Source of the DNA: Elusimicrobia bacterium GWA2_66_18 | GTDB taxonomy: Bacteria; Elusimicrobiota; Elusimicrobia; UBA1565; UBA9628 | DNA length: 53,399 nt | NCBI GenBank assembly: GCA_001799675.1 | Contig: MGTX01000034.1 | Location: forward strand, 17,463-70,861 | Reading direction: 5' to 3' | Part shown: piece after piece, positions 1 to 9,605 of the stretch | Layout of the letters: each line of letters begins with the position of its first letter | How positions within the stretch are numbered: the stretch's first letter is position 1 | The notes under the pieces: generated by a model | What the model was told of the DNA's origin: nothing | The model's database searches: none | The model's input: only the letters and a program-made list of their open reading frames with translations | Translations under genes and position numbers: made by a program

Positions 1-693
1 GGCGCGCGCGCCGTTGCGCACGCCCAGATGCGAGCCGACCCAGTGTCCGGCCACGCTGAGCCCGCTCATGGCCAGGCCCAGGCTCCAATGCAGGCGGTCC
101 GCCCAGGCGAAGGCGGCCAGGGCCGCGAGGTTGCTGGCGAGATTGAGGACCTTGGCTCGGGCGGTCGCCCCGAGCAGGTCGTGCTTGCCCCAGCGCACGA
201 AGGCCAGGGCGAAGAAGGTCCCGGTCCCGGGGCCGAAGAAGCCGTCGTAGGCCCCGATCGGGAAGGCGATCATCAGCCCGCGGCGCCGGCGTTCCGCGGC
301 GCAGAGGCGTGCGCTTTCATCGAGACTCCCGAAGTCCTTGCGCGACCAGATCAGCCAGGCGACAACCGGCAGGACGGCCAGCAGGAGGGGCCGGATCCAG
401 GACGGGTCGACGTGCAGGGCCAGGCGCGCGCCGAGCCAGGATCCCGTGAGGGCCATGGCGACGACGGGCAGGAAGGGGCGTAGGGAGAGCTTGACCGCTC
501 GACGGTAGCGCACCGTCGAGATGAGCGTGCCGATCGAGGATGAGAGCTTGTTCGTCCCGAGGATGAGCGCTGGAGAGAGACCCGCCGCGAGGTAGGCGGG
601 CAGGGTGATGAGGCCGCCGCCGCCGGCGAGCGCGTCGACGACTCCGGCCAGGAAGACGCAGGCTCCCAGCAGAGCGAGCGCGCCCGGGGTCAA
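1..693 (-). CDS. TSUP (TauE/SafE, DUF81) membrane transporter, C-terminus off the window
   Basis: Read on the minus strand this frame stays open to base 1, giving 231 codons without a stop; the C-terminus is cut by the window edge. The N-terminus shows the TSUP hallmark GVVDALAGGGGLITLP followed by GTNKLSSSIGT. The second half-repeat carries AYDGFFGPGTGTFFALAF, the typical signature of this family. TSUP proteins are polytopic membrane proteins linked to export or uptake of sulfite, sulfonates and other small organic anions; the substrate here cannot be told. The likely start is a TTG (693-691) overlapping the TGA of the upstream symporter gene by four bases, so the two are probably co-translated. 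Confidence 0.85.
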   Translation of the reverse strand, partial: MTPGALALLGACVFLAGVVDALAGGGGLITLPAYLAAGLSPALILGTNKLSSSIGTLISTVRYRRAVKLSLRPFLPVVAMALTGSWLGARLALHVDPSWIRPLLLAVLPVVAWLIWSRKDFGSLDESARLCAAERRRRGLMIAFPIGAYDGFFGPGTGTFFALAFVRWGKHDLLGATARAKVLNLASNLAALAAFAWADRLHWSLGLAMSGLSVAGHWVGSHLGVRNGARA

Positions 694-2054
694 GCGTCTC
701 TCTCCGAGTAGAGCCCCGCCGCCCAAACGAGGGCCGAAAGGACCAGCCCGGGGAAGGGAGCTTCGACGCCCAAGGGCGCCGCGCCCAGGCGCCGGTCCGC
801 CGCGACCCATATCAGCGAGGTCGCGAACCCCGATACGGACGCGGACGCGGCCCAGCGCGGGCCGACGCGAAGCCGCGGGACATAGACCCCGAGCATGGGC
901 AGGAGCAGGCCGGGGATGACGGCGCTGCCGACCGAATACCAAAGGTCCACCACCGAGGGAACCAGCCTCGCCAGCACGAAGGCCAGCAGCCCCGTGGCGG
1001 CCAACGCGAGGCGGACTCGGCGCTGCTGGCCGTCTTCATCGGTCGGGCGGAGGCGTCCGGCGAGGTCCTTGCCGAGGCTCACGGCCGAGAGCAGAGAGGT
1101 CCCCTGCAGGGCGGCGAAGAGGGATGCCGACACGCCGGCGAAGAAGAGCCCGCGCGCGAAGGCCGGCATGGTCGCGTCGGCCAGGCGAGGGAAGGCGAGG
1201 GTCGGAGAATCGAGGGTCGGGAGAATGGCGCGGGCGTAGAGTCCGGCGGCGGTCGTCAGCAGATCGAAGAGCATCCAGAAGCCGATGGAAACGAGGATTG
1301 CGCGCCGCGCGGTCGCGGGGGATTCGGCCGCGGCGCAGCGCTGATGAAAGGCGGGATCGACGATGGTCCACACGGCGATGAGCCACCAGCCCAGGATTTT
1401 ACACGGGCCCATCCCGCCGGTCCAGGACAGGTGACCGGCGGGCAGGCGGGCGGCGAGGGCGGCGGGACCTCCGACGGCCTGGAAAGCGAAGGGAAGGATC
1501 AGGGCAAAGCCGGCGAACATGACCACGATTTGCAGGCGGTTGGCCGCGACGTCGGCGTTTAAGCCCCCGCGCCAGAGCAGGAGGAGCGAGGCCGCCGCGG
1601 CCGCGGCCATGGCGAGCGCCGTCGGCATCCCCGAGAGGTGGGACAGGAGGGTCCCGGCCATGAGGAGTTCGTCGGCGGGGCTGGCCAGGATGAAGACCAG
1701 CAGGGCCCCGATGAGCGCGGCGCCGCGTCCATAGGCCGACTCGAGATGGTCCGGGATGGTCAGCCCCGGGGTCAGGCGCACGCGCTCGGCGAGGAACACG
1801 GCGTAGAGCGCGGCGAAGACGTAGTAGGGCAGGGCCATCACCGTCCAATTAGAGAGGCCGGAGGTCCAGGTGAACTCCCCGACGCCCAGCACCCCGCCGT
1901 AGAAGGTCGGCACGAGCGTGGCCACGAACTGGGGCAGGGTCAAAGCGCGGGAGGCGAGGACGTAATCCTCGAGGCCGCCTTTGCCGCGGCGCGCGCGGGC
2001 GCCGAGCGCCACGGCGGCGGCGAGGAAGAGCCCGACGAGGAGGGCGTCGATCAC
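690..2054 (-). CDS. Sodium:solute symporter family (SSF) permease
   Basis: A 454-residue, strongly hydrophobic protein with about a dozen membrane segments. The N-terminal region LEDYVLASRALTLPQFVATL resembles the conserved start of SSS/SSF Na+-coupled symporters (PutP, PanF, sugar and amino acid carriers), and an aromatic-rich TSGLSNWTVMALPYYVFAALY stretch follows. The substrate is not recognisable. The start is a GTG at 2054; the AGGAAG just before it is closer than a usual Shine-Dalgarno, so the start is uncertain by a few codons. It lies 14 bases behind the RseB-like gene and overlaps the TSUP gene at its end, placing both transporters at the tail of the sigma-factor operon. Confidence 0.8.
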   Translation of the reverse strand: MIDALLVGLFLAAAVALGARARRGKGGLEDYVLASRALTLPQFVATLVPTFYGGVLGVGEFTWTSGLSNWTVMALPYYVFAALYAVFLAERVRLTPGLTIPDHLESAYGRGAALIGALLVFILASPADELLMAGTLLSHLSGMPTALAMAAAAAASLLLLWRGGLNADVAANRLQIVVMFAGFALILPFAFQAVGGPAALAARLPAGHLSWTGGMGPCKILGWWLIAVWTIVDPAFHQRCAAAESPATARRAILVSIGFWMLFDLLTTAAGLYARAILPTLDSPTLAFPRLADATMPAFARGLFFAGVSASLFAALQGTSLLSAVSLGKDLAGRLRPTDEDGQQRRVRLALAATGLLAFVLARLVPSVVDLWYSVGSAVIPGLLLPMLGVYVPRLRVGPRWAASASVSGFATSLIWVAADRRLGAAPLGVEAPFPGLVLSALVWAAGLYSERDA

Positions 2055-2068
2055 CTTCCTATTTTACT

Positions 2069-3097
2069 TCAGTGGAGCGCTTTGGCGATGTCGCCGAGGA
2101 GATCGCGGGAGACGTCGCTCATCAGCGTGTAGTGCCGCGGTCCGGCGCGCCAGTGCAGGACCTTGCCCGCGCGCGAGGCGCGCAGGGTCCCGGGCAGGGG
2201 GACCGCTCCCGGGGCCAGGACGCCGCCCTTGGGCAGGCGCACGGGGCGGTCGGTGCGGAAGAGGGAGAGGATGCTCAGCCCGTCGGTGTAGCGGGCGTGG
2301 GTCACGCGGCGCTTGCCGACGGTGAAGGCGTCGGCGCTCTCGAAGACGAAGCCCCCCGGCAGCGTCGCGGGGAGGTCCACCTTGTCGTCGGTTCCCTTAT
2401 TGAGCTGTTCGAGCGTCATGAAGTCGGGCGCCATGCCCCGGGCGTCGATCATATCTGCCGTCGAGGCCTCCAGGCGGAAGAGGGATTCGTCGAGGGGCTT
2501 GCGGGCCTCGAAGCTGTTGAATTGGGATTGACTGGCGAAAGAGCGCCGCGGCTGGTAGCGCTTGGAGCGTAGGACGACCTTGGTCTCGTGGTCCACCCAA
2601 AAAGTCTGCCAGGACTTGCCCGGGATCTTCGGCTCCAGGGTCAGCTTCCAGGTGGGGCGTCCCGCGACCTTTTCTCCGGCGCCGGCGGAGAGCTTGTAGT
2701 TTGCCGTCAGGAGCTCTCGTTCCTTTTCGGGAGGCAGGACCTTGTCGTAGCTGCGGGCCGCATCGCCCCTCACGGTCTTGCCGGAACGCACCAGACGCAC
2801 GTTCTCGATGTCGCCGTCGCTGACCGAGATGCGCGTCACGGCTCCGTCCGGGGATAAGAACTCACGACGCACGTGGTCGGGGGGCAGGACATAGACGCGA
2901 ATCTCTTCGGCGCGGGTCTGCTTGCCGAACCACTGGGTGACCATCACGCGCCCCTGATAAGGGATGGCGGGCGCGGCGAGGACGGCGTCGAGGAGGGCCT
3001 CGGGAGAGGGGACCTCGGCGGCGCGCGCGCCGACCGCGGCGCCGGCGAGCGCCGCCGCGAGGAGACTACTCCAGTTCGGCGTCAGAGGAGTTCGCAT
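2069..3097 (-). CDS. RseB/MucB-like periplasmic regulator with LolA-like fold
   Basis: A 342-residue protein with an N-terminal signal peptide (hydrophobic SLLAAALAGAAVG, cleavage near ARAAE). The mature part resembles RseB/MucB: an N-terminal LolA-like half, with LTLEPKIPGKSWQTFWVDHE and then lysine/arginine-rich strands, and a C-terminal half starting near residue 235 (LPGGFVFESADAF). RseB-type proteins bind the periplasmic side of a membrane anti-sigma factor and gate its proteolysis in envelope stress. The gene overlaps the anti-sigma gene by 32 bases and follows the ECF sigma gene, the same order as rpoE-rseA-rseB. Function is inferred from fold features plus context. Confidence 0.72.
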   Translation of the reverse strand: MRTPLTPNWSSLLAAALAGAAVGARAAEVPSPEALLDAVLAAPAIPYQGRVMVTQWFGKQTRAEEIRVYVLPPDHVRREFLSPDGAVTRISVSDGDIENVRLVRSGKTVRGDAARSYDKVLPPEKERELLTANYKLSAGAGEKVAGRPTWKLTLEPKIPGKSWQTFWVDHETKVVLRSKRYQPRRSFASQSQFNSFEARKPLDESLFRLEASTADMIDARGMAPDFMTLEQLNKGTDDKVDLPATLPGGFVFESADAFTVGKRRVTHARYTDGLSILSLFRTDRPVRLPKGGVLAPGAVPLPGTLRASRAGKVLHWRAGPRHYTLMSDVSRDLLGDIAKALH

Positions 3098-3545
3098 AGA
3101 GCGCGGTCAACTGGTCCGAGTAGGTCGAGGCCACCAGGTTCTCCTCGGGCACGAGGGCCTCGGCGCTGTAGCGCGCGTGGGCCGTGAGCAGGGGTTCGAG
3201 GGGAACCTCGTCGGCCGCCCCGGTCGAGCGCATCCAGAAGCCCGCCAGCAGGGCGGCGGCGGCCATGGTCCCGGCGGGGACCCAGAAGGCCGGGCGGGAG
3301 TTTGCCCTCCACCAGGGCTGAGAGCGGACGAACCGGCGTTCCAGGGCGAGGGCCAGGTCCGCGGGCATTCTCTTGCGCGGGGCGGCGCGGACCGTCATCT
3401 TGAGCTGGCGCAGGGACTCCGACTCCGCGCGGCAGGCGGGGCAGGCGGCTAAGTGGGCATCGACGCGGACGCGGTCCTTGCCGGCGAGCGCGCCGTCCAG
3501 GAAAGCCGAGATCTCGGGTCCTTGGGTGTGTTTCCGCTCGTTCAT
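3066..3545 (-). CDS. Membrane anti-sigma factor with zinc-finger (ZAS, zf-HC2) domain
   Basis: A 159-residue protein. The cytoplasmic N-terminus has the anti-sigma zinc-binding signature H31-x3-C35-x2-C38 (HLAACPACRAE) preceded by ISAFLDGALAG. A single membrane segment follows near residues 86-105 (AFWVPAGTMAAAALLAGFW), with a short periplasmic tail. This topology matches RsiW/RseA-type regulators that hold an ECF sigma factor at the membrane. The start overlaps the sigma gene stop by four bases, so they are translationally coupled. The periplasmic tail presumably meets the RseB-like protein encoded next. Confidence 0.85.
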   Translation of the reverse strand: MNERKHTQGPEISAFLDGALAGKDRVRVDAHLAACPACRAESESLRQLKMTVRAAPRKRMPADLALALERRFVRSQPWWRANSRPAFWVPAGTMAAAALLAGFWMRSTGAADEVPLEPLLTAHARYSAEALVPEENLVASTYSDQLTALYANSSDAELE

Positions 3546-4090
3546 GACCGCATCCCTCCGCTCTTCTCGAGCGCCTCGTAAGCCTTCCTTAAAAGGAGCC
3601 GCCCTTGGTGTATCCTCGACCGGACCGTCCCGATCGGGATATCCATCACCGCGGCGATCTCCTCGTACGACAGATCTTCGATGTCGCGGAGCGTCACCGA
3701 GGCTTTGTAGGCCGGAGGAAGCCGCTCCATCGCCCTCTGCAAAATATCCAGACTTTCACGCTTGACCAACTCGTCTCCCGGCCGGGGCGAGTCCTCGGGA
3801 AGAAGGTCCGCCCACCCCGCGTCTTCGACCGGCGTCGGCGCGTCCAACGACACGGTGCGGCTGTGCGAGTGCCGCCGCATTGAGTCCAAGAAAACGTTGT
3901 GAAGGATTCGCAGGAGCCAGGAGTCGAACGGTCTGAGCGTGTCGTACGAGTCTCCGTGCTCGAAAGCCTTGGCGAACGCCTCCTGCAACAGGTCCCGCGC
4001 GTCCGGTTCGTTTCCGGCCAGCCGATAGGCGAAGTTGTAAGCCTTATCACCCGAGCGTTTGATCAGGTCGGCGAACTTCAGGGCGTCCAT
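3542..4090 (-). CDS. ECF-subfamily RNA polymerase sigma factor
   Basis: About 182 residues. Region 2 is visible as AYNFAYRLAGNEPDARDLLQ with EAFAKAFEHG and FDSWLLRILHNVFLDSMRR. Region 4 follows after an acidic linker, with LPPAYKASVTLRDIEDLSYE and the helix-turn-helix EIAAVMDIPIGTVRSRIHQG. These are the two domains of an RpoE-like ECF sigma factor. I chose the ATG at 4090; a GTG three codons earlier (4099) is also open but sits inside the probable promoter. It heads a sigma/anti-sigma/RseB-like module and probably drives an envelope-stress regulon that includes itself. Confidence 0.9.
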   Translation of the reverse strand: MDALKFADLIKRSGDKAYNFAYRLAGNEPDARDLLQEAFAKAFEHGDSYDTLRPFDSWLLRILHNVFLDSMRRHSHSRTVSLDAPTPVEDAGWADLLPEDSPRPGDELVKRESLDILQRAMERLPPAYKASVTLRDIEDLSYEEIAAVMDIPIGTVRSRIHQGRLLLRKAYEALEKSGGMRS

Positions 4091-4103
4091 CCTTTCCACT
4101 TAT

Positions 4104-4130
4104 AATACGGCCGGGAGGGCTGTTGGTTCG
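4104..4130 (-). promoter_or_regulatory. Candidate ECF-type autoregulated promoter before the sigma gene
   Basis: On the minus strand a CGAACC element (4130-4125) is followed 15 bases later by CGTATT (4109-4104). This is the AAC-motif / CGT-motif layout of ECF-dependent promoters. It lies between the ddl stop and the sigma gene and would let the sigma factor activate its own operon. The same bases contain TATTAT, which could instead be a housekeeping -10. Confidence 0.4.
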
Positions 4131-4134
4131 GGAC

Positions 4135-5238
4135 TCAGGAGGCGTCCGGATCGACCGAAAGGCGTCTGCGGGCGCGCGCCCTCCTCAGGGCGAGGGCGAT
4201 CAGAATCTCGATGAGGCGGGGGGTGGGGAGACCGGACTCGCGCCAGAGGCGCGGATACATGCTGATGGGGGTGAATCCCGGCAGGGTATTGGTCTCGTTG
4301 AAGAAGACGGCGCCCGTATGCTTGTGCACGAAGAAATCCACTCGGGCCAGGCCATAGAGGTCCAGCGCGCGGAAGGCGGCCAAGGCGATGGCCCGGACGC
4401 GGGCCGCGGTCCGGGAGGGCAGGGGGGCGGGGACCATCAATCGCGCGCCGTCGGGGTCCAGGTACTTGGCGCGGTAGTCGTAGAATTCCGCGTTCGGCGC
4501 GATCTCGGCGCAGATCGAGGCTTTGAGTTCGAAGCGGTCTCCCTTCTTAGCCCAGGGGTCGCCCAGCACGGCGGTTTCAATCTCGCGCGCGGGGATCGCC
4601 TTCTCGACGAGAGCCTTGTCGTCGTAGCGCAGGGCCTCGCGCATCGCCGCGGCGATGGCGGCGGAGGCCTGGACCTTGACCACGCCGACCGAGGAGCCCA
4701 TGCGCGCGGGCTTGATGAAGACAGGGTAGCCGAAGCGCTTGGCGGCGGCTGCGGCCTCGCGCGGCGTGCGCGCCGCGGCCCAGGGGACTTGAGGAAGACC
4801 CGCCGACTCGGCGACGCGCTTGGAGGCTTCCTTGTCCATGCTCGCCGCCGAGCCGTATACGCCGCAGCCGACATAGGCCGCGCCGGCCAATTCCAGCATG
4901 CCTTGGAGCGTGCCGTCCTCGCCCATTGGGCCGTGCAGGACGGGGAATACGCAGTCCTTCCAGTCGAGCGAGGTCAGAAGTCTCCAGGGGTCCAGGCGCT
5001 TGCCACCGGCGCGCAGGCGGCGGGCGGCTTCCGGGTCGCGGAGCAGGGCTTTCGGCTCCAGCGCGCGCAGGCGCGCCGGGGGTACTTCGACCCAAGAGCC
5101 GTCGAGTCCCAGGTGGACGAGGCGCGTGCGCGAGCGTCCAGGGTCGAGGCTGTCGACGACGCATCGGGCCGAGACGAGGGACACCAGGCGCTCGGCGGAC
5201 CTGCCGCCGCAGAGGACGAGGACGAGAGGACGGCTCAC
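4135..5238 (-). CDS. ddl: D-alanine--D-alanine ligase
   Basis: A 367-residue ATP-grasp enzyme that joins two D-alanines for peptidoglycan precursors. Diagnostic stretches in order: LHGPMGEDGTLQG, YVGCGVYGSAASMDK, FIKPARMGSSVGVVKV (ATP-grasp lysine), EFYDYRAKYL (omega loop), LARVDFFV and FFNETNTLPGFTPISMYP (Mg-binding N and E). The length is usual for the family. The start is a GTG at 5238 overlapping the TGA of the preceding receiver gene by four bases, an unusual partner for ddl. An alternative D-Ala-D-Lac ligase role is less likely because the omega loop carries the YDYxAKY form. Confidence 0.95.
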   Translation of the reverse strand: MSRPLVLVLCGGRSAERLVSLVSARCVVDSLDPGRSRTRLVHLGLDGSWVEVPPARLRALEPKALLRDPEAARRLRAGGKRLDPWRLLTSLDWKDCVFPVLHGPMGEDGTLQGMLELAGAAYVGCGVYGSAASMDKEASKRVAESAGLPQVPWAAARTPREAAAAAKRFGYPVFIKPARMGSSVGVVKVQASAAIAAAMREALRYDDKALVEKAIPAREIETAVLGDPWAKKGDRFELKASICAEIAPNAEFYDYRAKYLDPDGARLMVPAPLPSRTAARVRAIALAAFRALDLYGLARVDFFVHKHTGAVFFNETNTLPGFTPISMYPRLWRESGLPTPRLIEILIALALRRARARRRLSVDPDAS

Positions 5239-5603
5239 CGGCAGGCCAGGGCCTTGGCCACCTTCCCCAGCACCGCCGAAAAATTCAAGGGTTTAAGAAT
5301 GTAGTCGTCGGCGCCCGCGGCGAAGGCTTCCTCGACCTCCTTCGTGACGCTGGCGGCCGTGCACATCAGAACCTTCATCTTGGCGGTTTTCGGGTTCCGG
5401 CGGATGAGCTGGACGACCTCGATGCCGCTCATGCCGGGCATATTCCGGTCGACGAGGACCAGGTCGATCGACTTCTTCCTGAGGATGTCGAAGGCTTCAG
5501 TGCCGCTGGCCGCGAGATGGGACTTGTGGCCATCGACGGTGACCACTTCCTTTAGAAGGTCACGGATGCACTCCTCGTCGTCCACGATCAGGATGTCGGC
5601 CAT
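5235..5603 (-). CDS. Stand-alone CheY-like receiver
   Basis: A single receiver domain of 122 residues with no output domain. Acidic pocket D8-D9 (VDDEE), phosphoacceptor D52 in LVLVDRNMPGMSG, the T of MCTAA near residue 82 and K104 in ILKPLN are all present, so it should be phosphorylatable. The start lies three bases past the stop of the hybrid kinase gene, and its own stop overlaps the ddl start. It is probably the phosphotransfer partner of that kinase; its target is unknown. Confidence 0.9.
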   Translation of the reverse strand: MADILIVDDEECIRDLLKEVVTVDGHKSHLAASGTEAFDILRKKSIDLVLVDRNMPGMSGIEVVQLIRRNPKTAKMKVLMCTAASVTKEVEEAFAAGADDYILKPLNFSAVLGKVAKALACR

Positions 5604-5605
5604 CG

Positions 5606-7141
5606 TCAGGATTTGTCCTGGAGGAGTTGGATGACCTTATTGACGAAGACGTTTTTCTCGAACGGCTTGAGCATGACTTCTTGCGCGCCGGCTTCCCGCG
5701 CTCGCTGGACGGCGTCCGAGTAGCCGGTGAGAACCATGACCGGCACGCGTTCCGAGTCCGGAAGGCGCCGCAGGCGCGAGAGGACTTCGAAGCCGTCCAT
5801 GCCGGGCATCATGATGTCGAGGATGAGGAGGTTCGGCCGCTCGTCTTTCAGCTTCTCGAGGGCCTCGAATCCGGAGCGGGCCGTCGAGATCGAGAGATTC
5901 CGGCTGAGGCTGGAAAGGAAGAGCATCAGGACCTCGACGAGGTCCGGGTTGTCCTCGACGATCAACACTCGCTTCTTGCGCACCGTCTCGGCGCTCTCCA
6001 CGACCGCAGGCTCCGCGTTCGCGGCGCAGACGGGCAGTTCCAGGCGGGAGGTCGTGCCGGTTCCGGCGCCCCGGCTCTCGAGCCAGATGCGTCCGCCGTG
6101 CTGCTCGACGATCTCCTTGGCGATGGGCAGGCCCAGGCCGAGGCCCGGGTATTCTCGCGTCGGGCCCTGGTTGGAGGCGAAGAAGCGCTCGAAGACGTGG
6201 GGCAGAACCTCGGGAGGCACGCCCGGGCCCTGGTCGGCGACGGCCAGGCGCGCGAACTCGCCGCCGCGCGTCAGTTCCACGCGAAGGGCGCCGGAGACCG
6301 GGCTGAACTTGGCCGCGTTGGAGAGGAGGTTGTCCACGACGTCGCCCAGTTTCTCCGCGTCGGCCAAGACCCAGAGCGGGATCGCGCCCAATTCCGCGGT
6401 CAACACGAGCTTCTTGCGGCGAATGTCCTTGTCGGAGCGTTCGAGATGGTTCCAGACGAGGGCCCTGAGGTCCACCGGCCTGAGGAGGATGGGATGCATC
6501 CCCTCGTGGACTTCGCGGATGCGCAGGATGTTGTTGAGCGTGGTCAGCAGGCCCTCGGCGCGCTCTATGATCGCGGTGAGGGCCTTCTGCTGGGGCTCGT
6601 GCAGGGGTCCCAGGCTGCCGTCCTTGAGCGTGTTCGCGTAGCCGATGACGACCGTCAGGGGGGTGCGCAGTTCATGCGAGACGTTCGCGATGAACTCGTT
6701 CTTCATCTGGTTGACCTGGCGCAGTTCCATGTTCTGGTTGACCAGATTGCGGATTTCGAGGACTCGGCGCAGGAGCTGGCTCAGGTCGGCTTGACGCAGA
6801 TCCTGATGGGTCAAGTAGTCCATCGCGCCCTTCTTCATGGCCGAGACGGCGATTTGCTCGCTTCCCGCCGCGGTGGTCATGACGACCGCCGTCTTGGGGT
6901 GGTGCTGGCGGATCTTATCGAGGATGTCCAGCCCGTCGGAGGGGGGGAGTTGATAATTCAGGAAGACCAGGTCGAAGAGGCGTTCCTGGAGCCTGCGCAG
7001 AGCCTCATCCCCGTCGGCGGCGGTGTACACGGCCAGGCCGGGGTGGGAGAGGCTCTCCAGGCGGGCCTTCAGCAGGGTCCGGGCCTCGACTTGATCGTCG
7101 ACAATGAGGATGCAGAATGGTGATTCTTGGGAAGCCGCCAT
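5606..7141 (-). CDS. Hybrid histidine kinase: pseudo-receiver / HisKA-HATPase / receiver
   Basis: A 511-residue cytoplasmic protein without membrane segments. Residues 10-130 form a receiver fold in which the phosphoacceptor is N62 (LVFLNYQLPP, not D) and the usual lysine is H112 (YLTHQDL), so it looks phospho-dead. A coiled linker leads to the H-box (NVSHELRTPLTVVIGY, H156), N-box (DNLLSNAAKFSP), G1 (VADQGPGVP), F-box and G2 (PGLGLGLPIAKEIVEQHGG). A second receiver from about residue 390 has an intact LLILDIMMPGMDGFE and LKPFEKN. The kinase should autophosphorylate H156 and pass phosphate to its C-terminal receiver and probably to the separate receiver gene downstream. The ATG lies only nine bases from a promoter -10 element. 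Confidence 0.92.
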   Translation of the reverse strand: MAASQESPFCILIVDDQVEARTLLKARLESLSHPGLAVYTAADGDEALRRLQERLFDLVFLNYQLPPSDGLDILDKIRQHHPKTAVVMTTAAGSEQIAVSAMKKGAMDYLTHQDLRQADLSQLLRRVLEIRNLVNQNMELRQVNQMKNEFIANVSHELRTPLTVVIGYANTLKDGSLGPLHEPQQKALTAIIERAEGLLTTLNNILRIREVHEGMHPILLRPVDLRALVWNHLERSDKDIRRKKLVLTAELGAIPLWVLADAEKLGDVVDNLLSNAAKFSPVSGALRVELTRGGEFARLAVADQGPGVPPEVLPHVFERFFASNQGPTREYPGLGLGLPIAKEIVEQHGGRIWLESRGAGTGTTSRLELPVCAANAEPAVVESAETVRKKRVLIVEDNPDLVEVLMLFLSSLSRNLSISTARSGFEALEKLKDERPNLLILDIMMPGMDGFEVLSRLRRLPDSERVPVMVLTGYSDAVQRAREAGAQEVMLKPFEKNVFVNKVIQLLQDKS

Positions 7142-7150
7142 GTCGCGTTG

Positions 7151-7179
7151 ATTGTAGCAGACGCGTCCCCTCGCGTCCA
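7151..7179 (-). promoter_or_regulatory. Sigma-70-type promoter for the kinase-receiver-ddl operon
   Basis: On the minus strand TGGACG (7179-7174) and TACAAT (7156-7151) are separated by exactly 17 bases. Transcription would begin near 7144, leaving almost no leader before the ATG at 7141. Confidence 0.6.
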
Positions 7180-7190
7180 GCCTGCCTTCC

Positions 7191-7220
7191 TTGATGAAGC
7201 CGGGTCCTAAAAGCTATCCT
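7191..7220 (+). promoter_or_regulatory. Probable promoter for hpt-ftsH operon, divergent from the kinase promoter
   Basis: TTGATG (7191-7196) and TATCCT (7215-7220) with an 18-base spacer. The predicted start point is about four bases before the hpt ATG, so the message would be nearly leaderless. It lies back to back with the kinase promoter at 7151-7179. Confidence 0.5.
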
Positions 7221-7230
7221 TTAGACTTCG

Positions 7231-7793
7231 ATGCATATCGACGCGTTTCCCCATCCCGACATCCATAAGATACTGCTGGACGAGCAGGCCCTCGGCGACC
7301 GCATCCGCGCGCTGGGCGCGCAAATCACGCGCGACTATTCGCAGCGCCGCCTCCTGGTCGTGGGGGTGCTCAAGGGCAGCCTGATCTTCATGTCCGACTT
7401 GCTCCGGGCCCTGGGCTCGGAGGTGGACGTGATGGTGGATTTCATGGCCGTCGCCTCCTATGCCGGGACCGCCTCGACCGGGACGATCCGCGTGCTCCTC
7501 GACCTTCGCGAGAACCCGGAGGGCCGCGACGTCCTGGTCGTCGAGGACATCGTGGACACGGGGCTCACGCTGACCTCGCTGACAGAGACCCTGCGCGCGC
7601 GTCGCCCCGGCTCTCTCGAGGTCTGCACGCTCCTTGATAAGCCCGATTGCCGCAAGACGCCGTTTAAGCCCAAGTACGTCGGCTTCCAAATCCCCAACGA
7701 GTTCGTCGTCGGCTTCGGCCTGGATTACGACGAGCGCTATCGCCAACTCCCCTACGTCGGCGTGCTTAAGCCTCTCCAGGCGAGGACCCATTG

Positions 7794-7794
<1 letters not shown>
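7231..7794 (+). CDS. hpt: Hypoxanthine(-guanine) phosphoribosyltransferase
   Basis: A 187-residue type I phosphoribosyltransferase that salvages hypoxanthine/guanine with PRPP. The PRPP loop is VEDIVDTGLT (residues 104-113), the upstream VGVLKGSLIFMSDL carries the KG dipeptide of the family, and DFMAVASYAGTASTG is the flexible loop. Near the C-terminus KYVGFQIPNEFVVGFGLDYD is the purine-binding segment. The hpt-ftsH order is widespread in bacteria. The stop overlaps the ftsH ATG by one base (TGATG). Confidence 0.95.
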
Positions 7795-9599
<1,805 letters not shown>

Positions 9600-9605
9600 G
9601 GCGAC

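Noticed and set aside
5627-7123. Long plus-strand frame opposite the hybrid kinase
   Set aside because: No motifs, and composition typical of an antisense shadow; the minus frame has full histidine-kinase boxes.
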